Assembly (NCBI RefSeq): GCF_012273895.1
Contig: NC_052122.1
Coordinates: 496,001-560,000, forward strand
From: Zerene cesonia
Lineage: Eukaryota; Arthropoda; Insecta; Lepidoptera; Pieridae
Reading direction: 5' to 3'
Length of the DNA stretch: 64,000 nt
Part shown: one piece after another, positions 59,128-64,000 of the stretch
Numbering within the stretch: position 1 is the stretch's first letter
How the letters are laid out: each line of letters starts with the position of its first letter
Made by a program: the position numbers and the translations under genes
Notes under the pieces: model-generated
Databases searched by the model: none
What the model was told of the DNA's origin: nothing
What the model saw: the letters and a program-made list of their open reading frames with translations, nothing else

Positions 59128-59376
59128 ATACATTACAAATGCGAAAGTAGCGTACTAACTATATGTCTGACACTTCTTCACGCTTAAACCACTGAACCGA
59201 TTTAGATGATATTATGTGCGAAGACAGTTTGAAAAAAGATACACCCAGAACAGAATGTGTGCGGTTAAAATTGGGTCCTTGTTACTCCGAAATAAAGAAT
59301 TTATTATTATTATTTATAACCCTACCCTATCTTTTTTCTTTAACTACGCGGGCGAAGCCACGGGTAGAAGAGTAGT
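59128..59376 (+). mobile_element. Helitron, family 2, decayed ends
   Basis: ACAAATGCGAAAGTAGCGTA, TTCACGCTTAAACCACTGAA and the hairpin CTACGCGGGCGAAGCCACGG are in family order. The final CTAG has mutated (GAGTAGT), and an (ATT)n run interrupts it. Confidence 0.6.
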
Positions 59377-59928
59377 ATAATCATATAAATATAAGTCTTG
59401 TTAGTTTTGAGATTTAAGAATATTATTTTTAAACTTTTCATTGTGTAGGTATAAGATTTTATTTTTTTATTAACATAAGTTTTTATTTTTATTTTCAGGT
59501 AAGTTATCAACCTCATAATATGAGATAATTCCGAAGTCACTGGTAAGATTTTTTAATTATTTTTAGTTCTAGATATAGAATCAGGAATGTATTCAACGGA
59601 TTACAAATAATTCAACTATGATATCAACTAAATGATAGGTAATAAACAGCATGGCGATTTTAACGAGATTTTTAACTGAATTAACAGGTACTTTTTAGAT
59701 CGTGTTTATCACAATATGACTTGTGAGACAAGAGAAAATAAGCTATTGGTGGCATATTGTCTTGAGTATTTTTATATGATTTCCAAATTTATATTAACCA
59801 ATTCCTATAATGATCAACATAACATTTAATTATTTATTTATTTTATTTACGTTAAGTATCAAGGAAATTTAGAATTACAACTACAAATTTATTTCATAAT
59901 AACGAATAGCCAAAATTAAGCTACCCAA
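59377..59928. other. Unique AT-rich sequence
   Basis: Nothing recognised. Confidence 0.45.
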
Positions 59929-60100
59929 TCTATACTAGTATTATAGAGCTGAAGAGTTTATTTGTTTGTTTATTTGAACGCACTAATCTCAGGAACTACT
60001 AACCCTTTTTCTAAAATTATATCAGTGTTAGATAGCCTATTTATTTAGGAAGGCTATAGGCTATATATGTACCACAGGCGAAGTCGGGGCGGACCGCTAG
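59929..60100 (+). mobile_element. Helitron, fifth family
   Basis: TCTATACTAGTATTATAGAG and GCTGAAGAG at the left, ATCTCAGGAACTACTAACCC body, and CACAGGCGAAGTCGGGGCGG with ACCGCTAG before T. It is the sister of 57795-57976. Confidence 0.85.
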
Positions 60101-60715
60101 TAATAAATATGTATGTATTTTGATGTAAAAAATATAGTTGCAGTTGTAAGTCACGTGGGGAATAATCAGTGTAAACCAGGATCTAAATTTATTTCGGATG
60201 TAGGACACAAGCTGTAACATTGGTAAGTAACTAGCTTGTTCGGTCGGAGGGAACCGATAGCGTTTAAATCCAACTTTCGAAGTGTGTCTAGACGATATGA
60301 ATGTATAACTTGGATACTCAAAGTTGTCTGGATTGATCTCCGGGTCAACCTGGATATGTTGTTTCAATTGATTTTTATATTAACAATGAATTCTATTTTA
60401 TTTTAAAGAGTATGTTATTGAATATCTGGTGAGTTTTATAAGAAACATGCGGTTCGTCCCGGCTTCGCCTGTGTTACGTTTTATTTATCTATAAGAACGA
60501 GTCAAGCCACTTAGCCACACGTTTGGTGATTCATGTTAATTTATAAAGAAAATTGATATTTGTTGACTAAATTCACACTAACGGGTTTATTTATAGACCC
60601 GACTGTCTAAAAAACGTTAGAGATTTTCAATACGTGGAGTATGTTCCTCCCTGTCTTACGTCTCCGTTCCGTCTCCGTACAGTTTTCAAGACGTTTTATC
60701 ATGTGATGATTTGAT
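60101..60715. other. Unique AT-rich sequence
   Basis: A 28-base Helitron end remnant (GTCCCGGCTTCGCCTGTGTT) lies at about 60457. The overlapping minus-strand ORFs (60041-60367, 60166-60348) have no recognisable domain. Confidence 0.4.
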
Positions 60716-60719
60716 ATTC

Positions 60720-60955
60720 TTCTTCTCAGCCTTTATCTGTCCACTGCTGGACGTAAGCCTCTCCTATGGCACGCCATTTGGCCCGATCAAAAGTTTCTTG
60801 CCACCAATTTTTGCCTGCTACCTTTCGTATGTCATCACTCCACCGAGTCACAGGACGCCCTACGTTACGTTTGCCGAGCCGTGGTCTCCACTTCTGTAAT
60901 ACGAGTGCCCCAGCGGTTATCTGTTCTGCGACAAATGTGGTGTGATTTAATATTA
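60720..60955 (-). mobile_element. RTE-type retrotransposon 3' end
   Basis: Holds the last 70 or so codons of an endonuclease/reverse transcriptase ORF on the minus strand, ending near 60726. The flank TCATCACATGATA may be the remnant of a short-repeat tail typical of RTE elements. Everything 5' of the C-terminus is missing. Confidence 0.8.
60726..60955 (-). pseudogene. RTE ORF C-terminal fragment
   Basis: The minus strand reads WRPRLGKRNVGRPVTRWSDD, IRKVAGKNWWQETFDRAKWR and AIGEAYVQQWTDKG then stop. GRP.TRW.DDI.KVAG..W...A.DR..WR...EAYVQQWT is the signature end of lepidopteran RTE-type proteins. The frame is intact over this stretch but lacks endonuclease and reverse transcriptase domains. 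Confidence 0.87.
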
Positions 60956-60992
60956 TATTGTCTAGGTACATAGTGAAAAAACACGGGTCAAA

Positions 60993-61304
60993 TCTATATA
61001 TATAAAAATGAAACCCGTTTTCCTTGGTCACGGCATCACGCGTGAATGGCTAGACCGATTTCACTAATTTTTTTTTTTTGTATTTGTTAATATTAGGAGA
61101 AGATTCTTACGGAAAAAAATATTAAGAAAATCCCTCAGAAATATTGAAAAATGTACATTTAATTTTGCATATTTTAAAAAACGCGAGTAACAAATGTCAC
61201 TGTCATTCACAGCCATAGATTATATTTATATAAGGAGTTGAAATAGGGAGATGAAAGCGATATAAGCGATTACCACGCGGGCGAAACCGCGGGCGGAAAG
61301 CTAG
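60993..61304 (+). mobile_element. Complete 312-bp Helitron, sixth family
   Basis: TCTATATATATAAAAATGAA after A, CACGGCATCACGCGTGAATG near the start, and ACCACGCGGGCGAAACCGCG with GGCGGAAAGCTAG before T. The 16-base hairpin CGCGGGCGAAACCGCG is perfect. It sits just downstream of the RTE fragment. Confidence 0.88.
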
Positions 61305-62486
61305 TTTAAAATAAAGACCGATATATAAGACTTGCAACAAAGCCTGAAAAGCACACTTATATTGTATGCAGTTGAATTATTTTGAGTAAACAACCTGTAA
61401 ATTTATTCTCAGGGGGTCAACTCTCAACCGAAATTAACAACAAACAGTTTGAGCACCACTGGCGTATATGATAAACGTTTGCTTGATAAATGGAGTGATT
61501 TATGTTATTAATGATGTAACGATTGATTGATTGTTTCAAATGGTTGAAACAGTGGTTACAGGAGCAAGATTGCAGTTGTGCTGATGGATCGCCGGGTGCG
61601 ACCGGAATGCATCACCGCATATGTTTGTTCCTATGATTAATATGCACAGCCTCAAGGGACGCAAGATGGATATTGTGAAATTTGTATTTTCACGTTTTAT
61701 GCACAGAAATACTGTTTATTTCTTAGCGGGATAGTGTGTGCCTTAATGGATATTTATGCCATTAAAATTCTTATTACAAATTTAATATCTCTACCTTCAC
61801 TTTGGACCATTTTTAGTTTGATCAAATCATTTGGACCAGCCAATTTGGTTTAAAATGAATTTGTATTAAGTTAAAATTGAAAACTTACAAGAAGTGGTTG
61901 CATGATACTATATACCCAGCTTTCTAAAACAAAACGAATAAATTTTCTTTGTCTTATGCAGTCCCTTTCATTTCAATTTCAGACTCCCGTTTCTTGGAGT
62001 CATTAAATAACCATTTCGCTTTGAATATCACGAATATATAACTACTTCTTGTCAATACGCCTCACGGTTGACCGCAAAAAGGTAAATTGTGTTTAAATTG
62101 CATCCTCGCCACAGAAAGATTATCCTAAAGTAAACTTCATGAATATCGAAGCCTGACCGGATGCGGCGGTGCACTGGCTATAGAATCTATTTCGAGATTA
62201 TGCTGAGTAGATAACGGTAACGAAGTGTGTATTTTAATTAAGAGATATGTTTGTTCTATGCATATATGTAGATGTGTTAAGCCACGATGTTTTTATGGAT
62301 ATATGGAAATGTCTATACGACAATAAAGAGAGGAAGAAAGTTCATTGGAAGTTTTCTAATTCCAAAACAATTCACAATACAAAATACATTGTATCAAATT
62401 TAACATAATTTTGTTATTTCTTCAATAAAGACAATCCATTAATTTCTCATACATACATACAACAAAACTTGTGATAAAGAACCCTG
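61305..62486. other. Unique sequence
   Basis: 1.2 kb without recognised genes or repeats. Slightly GC-richer around 61560-61680. Confidence 0.45.
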
Positions 62487-62670
62487 TGGGAGTCGAGCAC
62501 GCTTCGGCACGAATTGGGCCATCTCGCACTACACTCCCACAGAAAACCGGCGTGAAATAATAGCATGCTATTGACCTTACTCCTCTCCAAACGTTTATGG
62601 GCGGTGGTAGCGTTCGTACCATCAAGCGACCCACCAGCTTCATTGCCGACTCTGACATAAAAAAGAAAAT
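62487..62670 (+). mobile_element. SINE-like family B, internally deleted copy
   Basis: Head GTGGGAGTCGAGCACGCTTC and GGCACGAATTGGGCC, ACAGAAAACCGGCGTGAAAT, then directly the tail CGTTTATGGGCGGTGGTAGC and CACCAGCTTCATTGC, ending ACATAAAAAAGAAAA. About 140 bases of the pyrimidine-rich middle are missing. Confidence 0.72.
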
Positions 62671-62819
62671 TCTGAACTTTGAAGCTGTCTTTAAAGAAAC
62701 AAATAATAATGTAACTTTTATGCGCGTATTATATTAATTATCCAAACTTACAAAAGAACCTCGTGGTCAAACAAACATCCACAATTCAGGCACAGCGAAG
62801 AGTCTGTGTTTCATTCTTA

Positions 62820-62945
62820 TAGCCACTAATACCGTGACCTTACTTGACGTCCCCATGCAGGGACTAAGCGCTGGCTGGGCGCCAGCATTGGGTGAGCACT
62901 GCGCATGTATCAACTACCACCCCGCTGATCGCAAATGCAATCAAA
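62820..62945. other. GC-rich unique patch with a hairpin
   Basis: GACGTCCCCATGCAGGGACT and GCTGGCTGGGCGCCAGC (6-bp stem, five-base loop) in AT-rich surroundings, with a donor-like GGGTGAGC at about 62890. Possible regulatory or untranslated exon sequence; unproven. Confidence 0.25.
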
Positions 62946-63566
62946 ACCACACTTTTGAATGAAGCTCATTTTTAACGCTGTCGCAGAGTTCTAATTTAAT
63001 TGTTTTTCCTCAGGTAATTAATATTTGAATATTTCCATTAATGGAGGCTTTTGGGAACGTGTTATCTAGGTGTTTTTGTACTGGTATATGTGTTTGTCAG
63101 TGGCTTTGTAGCTACACGGATAGGTAATGATTTGTGGCATTTTTAATCTTGGCTATATGAAGTCTTTAGTGCTGATATTATTCTTATGATCATCTACTGT
63201 CTTTCATCGAAGATAATTGTCTATAATATAATAAATAATAATATATGAAAACAGTGATAGCATCGCTGGGATTTCAGATAATATTGAATTCCAATATGCA
63301 AATAAGAATGTATGATAACTCATTTTCTATATTACTCAGTTTTATTATAATAATGATTATTTATTTTTTTCATAATCGAATGAGTGCAACTTGTTATTGG
63401 AAGTACAATTGGTGATGCATAAGTAGAAAAAGGGAGTATTAGTATTTAATACGTATAACGAATGGTCATAGCAATGTAACGTAAAATGTATTGATATACT
63501 TAGTCTGGCCATAAATACTGTTACACTTAATTATAAAAAAATATTACATTTGAATTTCGAATCTGT
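62946..63566. other. Unique AT-rich sequence up to the terminal gap
   Basis: An (ATA)n-rich run lies near 63225-63245. Nothing else recognised. Confidence 0.45.
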
Positions 63567-64000
63567 NNNNNNNNNNNNNNNNNNNNNNNNNNNNNNNNNN
63601 NNNNNNNNNNNNNNNNNNNNNNNNNNNNNNNNNNNNNNNNNNNNNNNNNNNNNNNNNNNNNNNNNNNNNNNNNNNNNNNNNNNNNNNNNNNNNNNNNNNN
63701 NNNNNNNNNNNNNNNNNNNNNNNNNNNNNNNNNNNNNNNNNNNNNNNNNNNNNNNNNNNNNNNNNNNNNNNNNNNNNNNNNNNNNNNNNNNNNNNNNNNN
63801 NNNNNNNNNNNNNNNNNNNNNNNNNNNNNNNNNNNNNNNNNNNNNNNNNNNNNNNNNNNNNNNNNNNNNNNNNNNNNNNNNNNNNNNNNNNNNNNNNNNN
63901 NNNNNNNNNNNNNNNNNNNNNNNNNNNNNNNNNNNNNNNNNNNNNNNNNNNNNNNNNNNNNNNNNNNNNNNNNNNNNNNNNNNNNNNNNNNNNNNNNNNN
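63567..64000. other. Assembly gap, runs off the window
   Basis: N bases to the window end; true length unknown. Confidence 0.98.

Noticed and set aside
1..64000. CRISPR array, bacterial operon, phage or viral insertion
   Set aside because: No regularly spaced direct repeats, no dense coding, and no viral protein pattern. All multi-copy sequence seen is explained by animal transposons or simple repeats.

Overview
The window is AT-rich animal DNA, almost certainly from a butterfly or moth and probably a nymphalid butterfly. It holds about thirty copies or fragments of short non-autonomous Helitrons of the kind described in Lepidoptera (Lep1 type: TC at the 5' end, a GC-rich hairpin and CTAG at the 3' end, insertion between A and T). 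It also holds a tRNA-headed SINE resembling the Metulj SINEs of Heliconius, and truncated non-LTR retrotransposons of the lepidopteran RTE and Jockey/CR1-like kinds. Species and chromosomal position cannot be read from the sequence.

I find no intact host protein gene. Nearly all short ORFs are chance openings in AT-rich DNA or lie inside transposons. The window is best read as intergenic or long-intron sequence, with a 1000-base assembly gap (30696-31695) and the start of another (63567 to the end).

Layout. 0-15 kb: Helitron copies at 1467, 2468, 6270, 11377 and 14036, a retrotransposon 3' end with a 35-base poly-T/A tail at 2740-3050, and a near-perfect 59-base fold-back at 10162. 15-30 kb: mostly unique AT-rich sequence with a complete 479-bp Helitron (20692-21170), SINE copies at 23185 and 24178, and a CpG-containing unique island at 29280-29660. 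32-48 kb: more Helitrons, RTE-like tails, a Jockey/CR1-like 3' end (43374-43675) and a tRNA-half-like palindrome (38156-38288). 48-63.5 kb: two SINEs with clear target-site duplications (52282 and 54551), a second SINE-like family sharing a 3' tail with the Jockey/CR1-like element (50503, 57203, 62487), an RTE ORF tail (60726), a perfect 38-bp palindrome (58039), and GC-rich islands (55445, 56665) that could be small exons.

There is no operon or gene partnership to describe. The visible biology is mobile elements acting on one another: Helitrons joined head to head, Helitrons flanked by long direct repeats, a SINE apparently using a LINE's 3' tail, and retrotransposon debris. The most unusual signals are the tRNA acceptor/T-arm-like palindrome and its relative near 2.35 kb, the two long fold-backs, and the two exon-like islands at 55-57 kb.
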